64,000 nucleotides of DNA, from positions 12,148,790 to 12,212,789 of the forward strand of contig JAKZAN010000002.1 in NCBI GenBank assembly GCA_023053545.1, written 5' to 3'. Positions 34,994 to 49,536 of the stretch are shown here, piece after piece. The number at the start of each line of letters is the position of its first letter. Positions within the stretch are counted from its first letter, which is position 1. The notes under the pieces were generated by a model that was not told where the DNA came from, ran no database searches, and was given only the letters and a program-made list of their open reading frames with translations. This DNA comes from Lepidurus packardi (lineage: Eukaryota; Arthropoda; Branchiopoda; Notostraca; Triopsidae). Both the position numbers and the translations under genes were made by a program.

Positions 34994-35222
34994 GACACAA
35001 GGACGACTCGACGACAGGACTACGGTACACCCGACTTAAGGACTACAAACCCCAAACCTAAACTAACCTAGTCCTTAAGTCGGGGTTCGTAGTCCTTTGG
35101 TCGGGTACACGGAGTCCTATTGCAGAGTCGTCCTTATGTCGCGTTGCAGTCCTTAAGTCGGGTTTCGTATTCCTAAAGTCCGGTGCGACGTAGTCCTTCT
35201 GTCGAGTCGTCCTTGTGTCGCG
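34994..35222. mobile_element. Foldback / MITE-like inverted-repeat element
   Basis: The outer arms share GACACAAGGACGACTCGAC (34994-35012) with its inverse near the right end (about 35198-35216). Inner arms CCCGACTTAAGGACTA (35030-35045) and TAGTCCTTAAGTCGGG (35069-35084) are perfect complements around a 23-bp loop. The right half is internally repeated: GTCCTTAAGTCGGG recurs near 35150, and GAGTCGTCCTT-TGTCGCGTTGC occurs twice (about 35126 and 35202). There is no ORF. A non-autonomous foldback element is the simplest reading. A structured regulatory RNA is possible. Confidence 0.6.
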
Positions 35223-36249
35223 TTGCCCTGGAAGTTAGGTCAGCGTGAGCAGGTACATAGAAACGTTTATCTGTCGTTTGTCGAGGATTATAAGCCATGT
35301 CGTCATCGGCCCAAGGAAATAGCTCCAACACTGTAAAAACCGGTTGCTGTTACTTTATTTAGGAAATTTTTGTTTTGTCACTTTTTTAGTCGGGCGATTG
35401 GTTTCCTTTTTCTTTTCTATAAGCCTCTAAGTTGGAGTAGCGAAAACAATAAGATGATGGTAAATTGAGGCGTGAGTTCTTGTGTTTCGTAAGCGTTTCT
35501 TGACAGCTTCTACTCCGGCCCATCCAACAAAAGGCCCCTATAAGCACAATTTGGAACGACGACGATCACTAGGGAGCGGGTGTCTAATGAAGAACTGTTA
35601 AGCGATTTTCCCTCTCAGTGCGTCGCGATAAGGCTTTGCTAGGCTCATTTGCATATCAGAATCCTTGCATGCAGTCTGTGGGAGCTATGTGGAGCTCGGA
35701 TTGGGAGTAAGGAGGTTTTTAAATCGCGCTACATTACCTCCAAATTATCCCAGGCGCGGTAGTTGTTGGGGAAAGCCTTTTATTCCCATCCCTTTGCCCC
35801 CGCATTGCAAGCTCAAGGCAGGCGTCAGCATAGTGTCCTGTTCAGCTTGGGCTTTCTCGATAAAATTAATTGAACCACTTAGCCCCTTGATAGAAACGAG
35901 TCATTTGGGTCGCTCGGTTCTCGTCGTCGTTGTCATTGTCCCTCACTGCGGTCCCTTGGCAAATACCGAGACCTTACTGCTGGAAAACATCTCCAGATAA
36001 AAATAAATAAATAAAAACAAATAGTAAGGAAACAGAGCGAGAACGGAACGCAAATAAGGCAAGGGACTAAGGACTATTACTTCTAGTAATTAAGACCTGG
36101 ATGCTGCATATCAATTAGCAAAAGCATAATGGGCAACACGTGAGAAAGCTGGATATGTTTCGAGAGACTCTGATTAGGTCTGATACGAGCAAAAAAAATT
36201 GCTTGTGACGAAGACTTTTTCCAGTTGATGCAGACGTATGATGGAAGCG

Positions 36250-36345
36250 AATGTTGACTTGACTTTTGACCTTTACCTTTACCGTTGTCCCTCTGCCTTT
36301 GCGACTTGACTGCGACTGACTTTTACCTTGACCTTTACCTTACTT
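36250..36345. promoter_or_regulatory. Repeated nuclear-receptor-type half-sites upstream of slouch
   Basis: TGACCTTTACC occurs at 36267-36277 and again at 36329-36339 (minus strand GGTAAAGGTCA). Each lies within an imperfect repeat rich in TTGACTT/GACTTTTGACC. The AAAGGTCA core is a classic nuclear-receptor half-site. It is located 2.1 kb before the slouch ATG, and function is inferred. Confidence 0.35.
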
Positions 36346-38469
36346 TCTCCTTGTACATCGCCCAGGATATACATATGTTTGCTTCAATACAGTTAGTCCT
36401 TACCTGATTTCGAGATTCATAGAGCCTCGAGATTTGTTCACAGAAGAGAAACTAAAGGTCACGCAAAAAGAAGAGTTTGTTGGGGCCAATTAAGCCTTGC
36501 TTCATTCATTTTTGTTGATAGAAAGGGGGAAATTATTGGGTAGAGAAACTATCTATGTTTATACTAATACTAATAATAATAGTAGTAAAATAAGTCGGAA
36601 TTGACTGAACCAAAATTATAAGCGGTAGGAAAACTTGGTCGAAGAGCTGCAGCAGCGGATTAGGGGATAAAGCAAGCGGCATCTCATATTAAAGCTGCAC
36701 AAAGCAGAGGCAAACACACGTGTAATATATCCCGTCTATATACGCAAGAAGTTGCACTGGGTGCCGAGGACGAGCGAAGGGAAAACCGAGAAAGGCTCAT
36801 TGAGTCTCGCGCTGGGGCGGCACAGGAAGTTAATGTCCGTGAAATAAGACGATCAGCTCAGGCGTCGTCTCTTCATTCGGCAACCAATTTCAAGCCCTTT
36901 TGTCCGCACGACGCCCCGCTTAGGGGCTCTGGGACCCGGGACATTTTTTTTCTTCCTTTCCTTTTTCGCTTCTTCCCATCCTTTCTTGTTAGTTCCCCGC
37001 ATTATTTCTGTTTCTTAGAGCCACATTTCTGGATTATAAGAAGGTCCCAACTGTCTGCTAAAGCTCCCCGAGTTGGATGCAGTTTTGGCTCTCATTAGAC
37101 AAATTTGGAGCTCGACAGTCGGAAAGGTATATAAGGGCTAGTTTGGGGCAGGTTTTGGAGCTCTCTATGCAAACAAAGATTTCATAGGAAAGAAAACTAA
37201 GATTTTTACAATGGGATGGGATGAAGTTATTCTGGTGGAGAGTCTAAAGAAACCTTGGTTAGATTGTCATATAGAGTGTTGATTTATATATGAATTGACG
37301 CCATGTATAAAAGAAAGGCAGAAAAAAAGGAGCATGAGGGGCGATAATCGGATCGGCAGGACGTCAGTCGGTTCTGTTCCCGCCCTGCTTAAGTGACGGA
37401 CACAAGAACACTAACAGCACAGCAGCATCCATCCGGGAGTATTACAAAGAAGTCCCGGGTCACTTATTCCCTTTGGCCAAGGGACGTTTTCCCGGCTCGG
37501 CATCATTCTCTCGTCGTCGTACGCTCCATATCAAAGCCGATTAAATGCGGACGCCACTGAGCGCAGGAAAAGCGGCGCCCGTCTTCTTATTCTTATATCT
37601 AGATCCCATCACAATATCCGCCACCATTTCTATATTTGAGTATATTGCTCCTATCTATTACTGACAGGGCAAACGTCAAGTGTTTTATGTATGAGATTAG
37701 CAGTTGATGAAATTACACTTATATCAATTCATAGCCGCCGACGCTGTCTTTGTAATGAAATTTCGCTTTGTGTAATAGTTATTTAGGAAAATTATTCTTT
37801 GGGAATACTTTAGAAACATTTACTGTAAGAAAATTTTCAATTTGTTTGGTTGTGTTCTAGATTGGTTTGTAAAAAAATCGTAGAATTTTAGAAAAAAAAG
37901 GAGTCAAGCATTTCGAATATTACTTTCTGTTAGCGGATTTCTGAAAGCGCCAAGTGTAAAAGCCTAAAAGTGTGTGCTGTGAGTTGAAATATACGATAGT
38001 ACACAGCCAGTGAAGGCACGTGGAGTGAGGGCGGAGTTTGAGGATGCTGGGGAACCAACCCCTGGAAAAGAACCTCATCTGGTCGTTTATATTGCGACGC
38101 CAATCTCCGGGAGAGCGTCCCTGGAGAAGGCGGAGTTGCGCTAGCGGAAATCTCCGAGCCCTGAAAGCCGCAGCATCGTAGGACTTTAAGCGCTGCAGCA
38201 GGTCGCTCCTTTACCAAATAGATGACCCATACTCCCACGTGATGGTCCTCCAAAAAGGCTAGTAAAAGTTCAACAGTCAGTGGTGGTCCTTCCCATCGGT
38301 CCCTCAGTCATTTGCCTTGAGAATAATATCCCAGTTTAGTGCACTCAGTACAAGAGTTTTCTTAAAGTTCCAAACGTCTGGCAGTGAAGAAACGCACAAT
38401 AAAAAAATATCTTATTCAGTTCCCCCAGAACAATCGAAGAACTGTGAGTCAGAAGTCGTTAAGCGCGTC

Positions 38470-41066
<2,597 letters not shown>

Positions 41067-44000
41067 TAGCCAACCAGCCTTGGGATTTTTGTTTTGACCA
41101 TGTCCTGACACTCTTCTTGAACTCTTATGTCTTATATAGAATGTTTCTTATGACCTTGAACTCCTTTTAAATTGAAACAAATGTGTACAAATGAATGAAA
41201 ACCTAAACAAAAACAATAACAAAAACTTGTAAATCTCAAGGTGAAAAGGTCATTGGTTCCTTACATTCAGAAGTTAATGCAGTAATTGTGACGGGAAATG
41301 ATGATAGGTAACCGTAGTTGATTACATAATGTACATAATTCAAGTAAAAAAAGAAAACTACTTTCGTTATTTGTCGTAGCATTAGAAAAGTTTGGCGGGC
41401 GTAGGGTTAAAAGGTGCCAAATGTACCGTTCATGCACTCAACTAGCAAACCTCATTTGGAATGGTCGTATTTGTAGCCTCTGTCTCATTCCAAGGGGACG
41501 AACGAAGCGGATTGAATGAGTCGTCGCTAATCTGTCATCGCCTTGTTATATGGCTTAGCTAGCAGAAACTTGTCTTCGCCTTGCTACTGCTGCTATAGCT
41601 ATAGTGCGCTGTGGCCAAAAAGCTTAGAGCTAATGTTGGCTCGGTTGCAGTCCCGGAGTTTTAAATGGTTTCTCATCACTTGCCACTTCTCGCTGCCCCC
41701 GTCCGTGCTCACTCTTTCTCGTAAAGGATACACAGACGTTCGCATTTTACAAGTTTTACGTGTACTAATTAAGGAAGGCAAATAAGGCAACACTTACGTC
41801 CACATTTGCTTTCTTTTTTAGTTTATTTTCCACGAGGCAAATAACCCTTGCATGGAGCTTTGAGTTTTTAAGGAGTAATGTGATGTGAGAGGGAAAGACA
41901 AGGAAAGATGCTGGGTGTTCAAACAGCATCTGGATCCTCTTTGCTGGTGGGCTTGACTGGTAACTGTTATAGAAGAAAACCCATTTCGGCACCACTTACA
42001 AGTTTGTCGAGCTCTTTTCCCCCTGATATGCATTCTCCTTCAACTGAATCTAATCGATATTATCTCCACACATGCTAAAAATCCCCTTACCTTTTTTTTA
42101 TTTTGGCCCCCGTGAGAACGACGCGATAGAAACAAAAGAAAATATGAGAAAATAGTCCAAAGAGCCGGTATCTGGCTCTTCTTCAACCTTCTTGACTCCC
42201 GAGCCTTTTTGAACATCCATTAGGCAAGAGAGCGTCGTTCAGATTCTTTGTTGGAACTTTGCTTAACAGCTCCATAGTTTAAAACATTTGACCTGTACGT
42301 TCAATCGTGTTTTCTTCGTTTCTTTTATTTCCAGCGGCCATTTACAAGCATTTAAATCTTCAACTTAAGTCAAGTTGGGATACAAATAGAAGTTTCAACG
42401 TATGTATTTGACTTTTGACAAGGAACATACTTTAGATTACTGTGTGAGTAATATTAATTCCAATTTAGACACGGATCCATGACTCAACCGATAATTGTCA
42501 TTAAAATAGCCAGAGGGACTATACGGTATAAGTGTAGTATTGTGCAACACGCTTGGTGTAACACACGGATTAACCTAAACGAGCGATTATTCCAGTGGTC
42601 CTGCCCATTGATACCCAAGCGAACTAGGGGGGTTAGTTGAATATTGGTATAGGGTAAATGGTAATAAGTCAGGAAAGGGCGACATACGGCGTAATGATCG
42701 TGTTTGCCATTCAGGTCCCAAGTTTCCTGCACCAGGAGCCCGTCTTCTGTTCTCCCTACGGATGTATACTGGAGAGGGTGGTGCTGCGAGTTTCCATTAA
42801 ACCTGCAAGCGATATGTTGAGCGAGGGTGGAAATGCGTAGCATAGGGTGCTAGAATGGGAGGTCGTTTGTGATGTGGCTACATTAATAGACCTGTTATAG
42901 GATCATTTATTGATTGGATGAATGGTAGCAATTTGTCTGTCTTCCATTACTCGTTTTCGATTCCCAATCTACAGTTGTCTGAGTGACCTTGCATTTGTGA
43001 AAGCTGAAAGCTTAAAGAGCAATGGCTGCCCAAGCACAACTTTATTATTAAAAATACAGCAAAAATTCTAGCTTCTGCACGTTTTTATTCCTATTTTATG
43101 CAAAGTGATAGTTACGCTATTGCAGAATGAAATCGCACCGCAAACCAGTATCCATCGCACTGCTGTAAGTGGGGAAATAAACAGTAACCACGGGAACAAG
43201 CGATATTATGGCCACGCCATGATACTTTCGTGACGCCAGCGACCGAAAGTTTGCATGACTATATGGCCTCTAAAATGCTATTTCCGTAATTGTTAAGTAA
43301 CATCATCTTTCTTATAGTAGTGGAGTCTTAAGTGAAACTATTAAACTCTCCACGTGTGCATTTGGTTATTGACTGTGAAGTGCATGGTTTGGGAAAGTTA
43401 AAAGAGCTTGGAAACGTAAACTTTCAAAACCTTTCAAGACTATATTTTCTGATAATGTCTAATGCGGATTGGAAAGCAAATGAGGTTGTTACAAAACGCT
43501 TTGTCAGTTAATGAAGAGGCGTCTTCAGCACCATATGCTTCTCCGAGTATGGAAATTAGGTTCTTATTCCGTGTTCTTGTAGTTGGAGTTTTCCCCAGCG
43601 CGTGCGGATAGATTGAGAAACTGCTTATTGCCTTACTTTCGGCAGTTGGGAAATTGCCAAACGAGCTCGCTTGCATGGTATTTAAGCCTTAAATATATAA
43701 AGAGGAGGAGTAACGGTTTGGCCCGTAATCTTTGCCACATAGCAGAACCTAAGAGTGTACATCAGCATCTCGAAGGAGGATGAGAGTTGAGACAGAGACA
43801 GGAAGGCAGCAAAATGGACCCGTCGTTAACCCCACGGCAAATTAATTTCAGCATTCCAGCCGTTGACGAGCTGACAGCCTCTGCCTTGTCGACTTTTCTT
43901 GGCTTTGGAACTTCTGAACTTGCTGTCCCCCAGCCACAGACTATGGGAATTGCTTCTTCGTAGTCCCAGTAGCAATACTAGGGTGAAGGAGCGTCCGTGA

Positions 44001-47000
44001 TGCCAAACTTCAGTCGGGAACCCATAAAGCTCAATAGGAGGGCGGTTTTCGTTTAAAGTCCAGGTTTGAAACAAGGAAAGTAAAAACAAAAAAGGGGCTT
44101 GGTGAGCGCGCGAACGCAGATTTGTAGCCAAAATTATCTGTCGTAAATCTGTCGAGGCAAATGAGTGACGGAAATAAATTACTACTCCATTTTCCACGTA
44201 ATGAGCGAGTCTATCTCTTGAGGAGTTTCAAAATAATCTTAATTTCATAAAGCCTTGGGTTAAGTCTTTACTTGCTATTAGTGTAAGAGTTTCTTTGTAA
44301 GCTTCTGCGAGTCAATAACAAAGTTAAGACAATTAATAATTGCCAGCCAATCATTTAAATGAATTTACTCAGGTAAGTGTTGTAGCGAGGATCTTATGGA
44401 AGGGAAACGCATACAAGGCTTCTTTGTATTCAACATGCGATATCTCTGAAAGCTTAAAACTGTGGGTAATGAGTTAATGAGCTGTTGCGGTCACTCTTGG
44501 CGGTTCCCAGAGGTCTTTCAAAAGTTGACCGCCGATCCTCGGCCACACTCGGTGTCCATATATCAAAGGGCGCCGCGTTGCTGGACAACCACAACAAGTC
44601 TTCGGAGAATACAAGGCAGGGCCACTGTCCCAATTTTTGGCCAGTTTTTCGACCGCTTGTCTTAATTACGATTTACCCTTTGGCACCGCCGGTGACTTAT
44701 ATTCTTGATAGCTCTTTGGTGGGGAAAAAAACAAAACTTGACCGCGGGAAGGGACCCTTCATAGCAAGGATACTTTGTAAAAGAAGATTCTGGCGAGGTC
44801 AGAGGTCGTGTGGTTCCAATGGCTACTGGAAGAGCATTCGATTAACCTTTGGACAGCAGGAAATTATTTTGGCTAGGGCTTCAAAGAGCCAGAGACCGAG
44901 TTTTAGGAGGACAGCTAAGTGGTTTCATCTAACCTATTTGGTGGGGTGATATGTCTCCCGTTGGCCTTTTTGCGTCCCACACACCACACCACACAGGCCT
45001 TTCCCCAACGCCCAAGTTCTTGGGTTCCAGAATCCATTAGATAGTGGTAAAATGGCAAATGAGAATGCATGAAACTGGGTGGGTTGTGAAAACGTCCTTC
45101 TGCCTAATTAGCGTACACTTTCCTTAAAGTCTTCTTCAATTTGTCCTCGCAACTGGAAATTAATTAAGCGCTGTTCACATCTGAAGAGGGAATAGGGGTT
45201 TGAAACATGACTCCGTAATAGCTAGAGACGCTCTGCGAGTTCTAAGCGAAAATTGACTGTCGTGGTATTTTAATAGAAAACGAACGCAAGATTTTGACCC
45301 CTGGCTCTTCAGAAATTCAAGTGTCACGTTTGTCATAAGCGGGTTTCAACGCACGGGGTTTCACCTGCACGTTTGGTAAGTGGCCCTTGTAAAATACCCG
45401 GTATGGAGTAATAATCTGGCTAGTCATCGTTTGCAAACAAGCGGGCCGCAAGTCAAAAGAATCCCGGTAGCATTTGCAGCCAAACTCTATGCTTCACCTG
45501 CCATTCATTTGTCAACACGAATGAAGACGTCTGCGAACGTTGGAGGCGTCCAATTAGGACTGTGGACGCTTTGGCAATGGCGTCTTTGCCGTGACAGCAG
45601 CGAAGTGCTAACCAACGTTAATGATCCAGGCCCACACGACTTACCAGAACAGATTAGCTATTTCTTTCGCTTGGTTGCTAACAATAGGTATATTCAGATA
45701 CCGCTACTCCTTTTTCTCTCTCTCCCGGTGTCTCTCTCTCGCTCTCTTACAGATGAGATTCAGCAGCGAAGAAAGTGAAAAATAAAGCTCTTGGTTTACA
45801 AATAAGGTCCCAGTACTCGAGCAGCCAGTTTTGGCACGCGTAATGAGCTTTACTTAACCAAAATTAACCGCTAAGACCAACAATCGCTACTTGACGAGTT
45901 CATAGAATTAGCCGCCAAATTGTAGTATAGATCCGTAGCTTTCAAAAGAGCTTTGAGTCATTAGACTGTCCAAACATAAACTTTCGGGCTACCGTCAGCC
46001 TTTCATCCAGTAACGAGGTAGCTATGTTTTCTTTCGGACAGAAAATTCCCTTTGGCCTAGGGCTAAAACTGGCTGGAACGGCGTTTGCCCAACAGAAGTC
46101 ACCCGCCACCGTTGCAACTTCCGAGTGCTAATAAGGAGCCAATTGTGATCTTGGCGATAGCGACTTGGCTCGGCTGACATTCCGCAACAAAGTCAATAAG
46201 ACCCATAATGAGTGGACTCTTATTGCCTTTGGCTCGCTTTGCCTGACATTCTCTTATAGATGTGAAGTGGAGGAATTCGCATTCTCAAGTGCAAATGTTA
46301 ATTCCTTCTCCGTTTGCCGTGCGGAGTCTTTGAGCGTCTTTTAGCTCCCTCCGAAACAATCCTTTGCTCTGTCTAAAATCCTCGATGCATGACTTACTGC
46401 GACACGTACAACCTAAAATAGGTACTGTATAGGTTAGGAACCTGAATTCAGAGAAATGCCGCTGCGAAGTAGGCAGGTTTGCACTAGTTTTGTAAGATAA
46501 TTTCGCGATTTCTGCAACTGTTTACTGTGTAAAAAGGAAGAGAGTTTAGAAATTAAGCAATGTTGAAGGTGCCGAAGAAATGGAAAGATTCGTTTCCCTC
46601 AACGAGAGGTTAACAAGAGGGTAATTGTATGCTGTTCTTAAGTTTTGTGCGTAGTTTGCTCAAGATGGATGGGTTGCAGTTGGGCATCACCACGCTTCCA
46701 CGCTCGCCAGATATTTACATTTAAATAGACCCAATTTCTGTCTTTGAACTTCCCAGGACAACAGAGCCTTTTGTGTCTTTTGAAATGGCTTCTAAGAGTT
46801 TCCAACTTTTACACCTTGTCTGTTGCACATGGAAACTTATTGATGGTGACACGGATAGTGTGAAAACCTAGGCAGGCTTCGTTTCCGGCACTTGATAGTT
46901 CTTAATGATTGTGCAAAGCCGACAGTAACAAAGACCTTATTCTGTTGAGGTATGTAAGTGGCTGCATGATTCTTTTGACGTGATTCTAACAGTGCCTCAT

Positions 47001-49536
47001 CACAAGCACACCGAGCCGAAGTTTCCGCTTGTCGCTTGTCATGGGAAACGTCCGTCCAGGTCAAGTGTCGCGGCCTTTCGGTTGACCTCACCAGAAGATC
47101 GTTGGAAATACGGTTTTGCTGGATTGAAAGTGAACGAGAAATAGGGCGAGTCATTCTGTGAGTGCAGTATACGTCGGTGTCCTTTGGAGACGCGTTAACC
47201 GACTAATTGGGCTCTTAATGAGGACAGGATGTGTGGGGCTCATTAACGTGAATGGGGATGAACAAGTTATTATAAAAGGGAACGATCCAGAGAGACGGCA
47301 TCGAGCTGGCACAGAGTTAGGAAGCTTTTGTCGCTCAATTCCTTGTTTGCCGGTCCCTTGATATTGCTTTATAACCTAACTAACAACAGATAAGCGCGCA
47401 AAGGCCCAGATGAAGCGACGATACTAGACATAAGTTTTTTCTCTTTTTTTTCCCTCCCTCATCCTTTCGGAAATTTCTCGTTGTCTGAATCCGAAAGGGA
47501 ATTACGAATCACTCAAGAGGAGCGAAGAAAGCTGATACTTTGTTAAGTCGTCATATACGCACAGTTTCCCATGCCACATTTATGCTACTTATTAATTTCA
47601 TCTAGTTCAGGAGTAGAAGCTAGGAGGAAGACTTCAAGCAAACTTTTCCGTAATTGCTTTGTCAAATAGATTTTTCTTCTTTCTACGCACAAAAATTCCA
47701 AACTTTGGCAAGAAAAATCTTTTGTCGGAGCGAAGCATAAATAGGAAAGTTCTGTAAAAGGAAGAGAAAGTAAGTACGAGGTACTTTTTTATGTAATGGC
47801 TTATCACAATAAGCGTTTGTGTTTATCTCCTAATAGGAAGCCCTTTGGTCAGTAGAGAGGAAAATCGGGGTCGTTTGCGCTAACGAGGCCCTAGGTCGGC
47901 CATTGGCGTGACCCAGCAACGTCGCACTCCATCTAAACCGCTTAAACAACACACTGACCTACGCAGCAATCACTCCGGCGTTGGAACTAGTCTGTTATAT
48001 ATACGTCTGTTGTACAAGTGCAAGTTGCTGTCCCTTTCGAATCCTCAATGTAACCTAATGAGCAATCCCAGTGATGCGTCCTATTCCTGTCTTGGTTACT
48101 AAGGAACTTCTCCTCCGTTTAAACCTCTCTCACTCCTTGTCTTTCTATTCGCATTTAAAATTTCTACTTAAGTTTCGGTAGCCATGTCGAGTTTTGCTTT
48201 GTAGGGTAGCGTTTGGCCAGCAATGAACTTGGCTGTACGTACAAAAGCTTTTCGAAAGAGCTTGCTGTGGTATGAGAATTTGCTAAAGGAATCTAGCACC
48301 CCCTTATTCTTTTGAAGTGAATACGTTTCTTAAGACCGAACTGGAAGAGCTGTGGAAAATTTGACTTTCGGAAAACCAACCCGTCTTTGACGACTTGTTC
48401 GTTGTTGTTAAGATCCCAGAGCTTAAAAAGCGAATAGGAAATGAAATACAAACAAGCGCCCGATAGAAGTTCTTTGAGATAACAATGGTACCCTCGTAAA
48501 GTCCTAACATCTCTTTTCAACTTTGGAAGCGCCCCCATCGCTCTTATATTCTAATGGGTCAATCTGGGAAGGCCCCGATAAACGACAACGCGTGCCGGCA
48601 TCACTCCGCGGCTTCCGAATCCTCCATGAAAACTAACTCTCTGCTGCTACTTTTCACATTGTGTTCAGACTTGACAATAGTGCACACACATCGCCTTATC
48701 CGTTTTATGCAAAGCAATTGTTATCAAGTTGACTCGTCAAACCCAGCAGTATACCAGTACTCTTGTCAACCCCAGCAGCATGAGCTGTAAAAATGTATTC
48801 CTTATTTCTGCCCCCTTTTTTACCCGTTTAATCTTAGTGCCCGTATTGCTGCCGCGAAAGCAGAGTCATATAGCACGCAGGTTACAGTATATCTCTCTCC
48901 ATGTGCATGTATCCAGAGAGCAAGTTTGAGGGCTGAGACGCCTTATAATGGGGCTCATCCATCATGTGTAGTAGATTCTCCGTGGGGGAAAAGAATTCAT
49001 GCAGAACCAACCGAGGCTTCCAACTCGGTTGAAAGTCGTTTTGCTTCCACATTTTCTTACCTCCTTTCGACGCATGGCTGCCGATAATAACACTCCCCAA
49101 TCTCCCACTTGTCAATCACCTCAACTTGAGCTAACGAAGTAGAGAATTACACCCACGCCGAAAGTTTAGCAAATGGAAAATAAGTTGGGGCCATCAGAGC
49201 AAAACGAGCAATGTATATCAGTATATACTGCTGTAACAACAAATTGACACATACTTTCGTTAAGAGATAAAAAGGTAGTAGCAAATCTGAAAAATTCCAT
49301 GCATGGAATATCATATGTACATCGATAAGTAAAAGCCTTTGGGATACTAAACCTTCTGACCAGTGATCCAGGTTATATATCATGTACGTTCCATTTCCTA
49401 ACTTAGAAGTTTATAACTTATCTAAATAGTCAAAAGTAATTAATTACAAAACTAGGTTGCGCAATAACGTCCCCATCGTAAGAATGAGACAGCCAAAACA
49501 CAATGAGGTACAGGGGAAAAAAGATTGAATAAGTTT
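41067..49536. other. 8.5-kb gene desert between slouch and the hexosaminidase gene
   Basis: No supported coding gene was found. The longest ORF (44485-44949 plus, 154 codons) is basic, lacks a domain or splice context, and is treated as chance. A CT-rich microsatellite-like run lies at about 45715-45752. The slouch 3' UTR occupies the first few hundred bases. Regulatory content is likely but cannot be delimited. Confidence 0.5.

Larger units (their letters stand above)
26796..38469. other. 11.7-kb gene desert between divergent Hmx and slouch
   Basis: This is a shared upstream region for two divergent NK-class genes with no supported coding gene. A 71-codon minus ORF at 28504-28719 is noted but unsupported. 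Contents seen are CAAGTG (HMX-type) sites at 26912 and 27077, a duplicated GTTGATCAT (27498, 27511), a perfect 11-bp hairpin at 32226-32254, a foldback element at 34994-35222, and paired nuclear-receptor half-sites at 36267 and 36329. There are also TATA-like boxes at about 37128 (TATATAAG) and 37305 (GTATAAAAG) on the slouch side. Both promoters and probably several enhancers lie here. Confidence 0.5.

Noticed and set aside
44485..44949. 154-codon plus-strand ORF in the desert after slouch
   Set aside because: Composition is basic and irregular, with no domain, no plausible splice partners and no promoter or polyadenylation context. A chance frame of this size is expected in 64 kb.
45380..45778. 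132-codon plus-strand ORF
   Set aside because: It ends in a CT-rich simple repeat translated as Ser/Leu/Arg, with no family match and no gene signals nearby.
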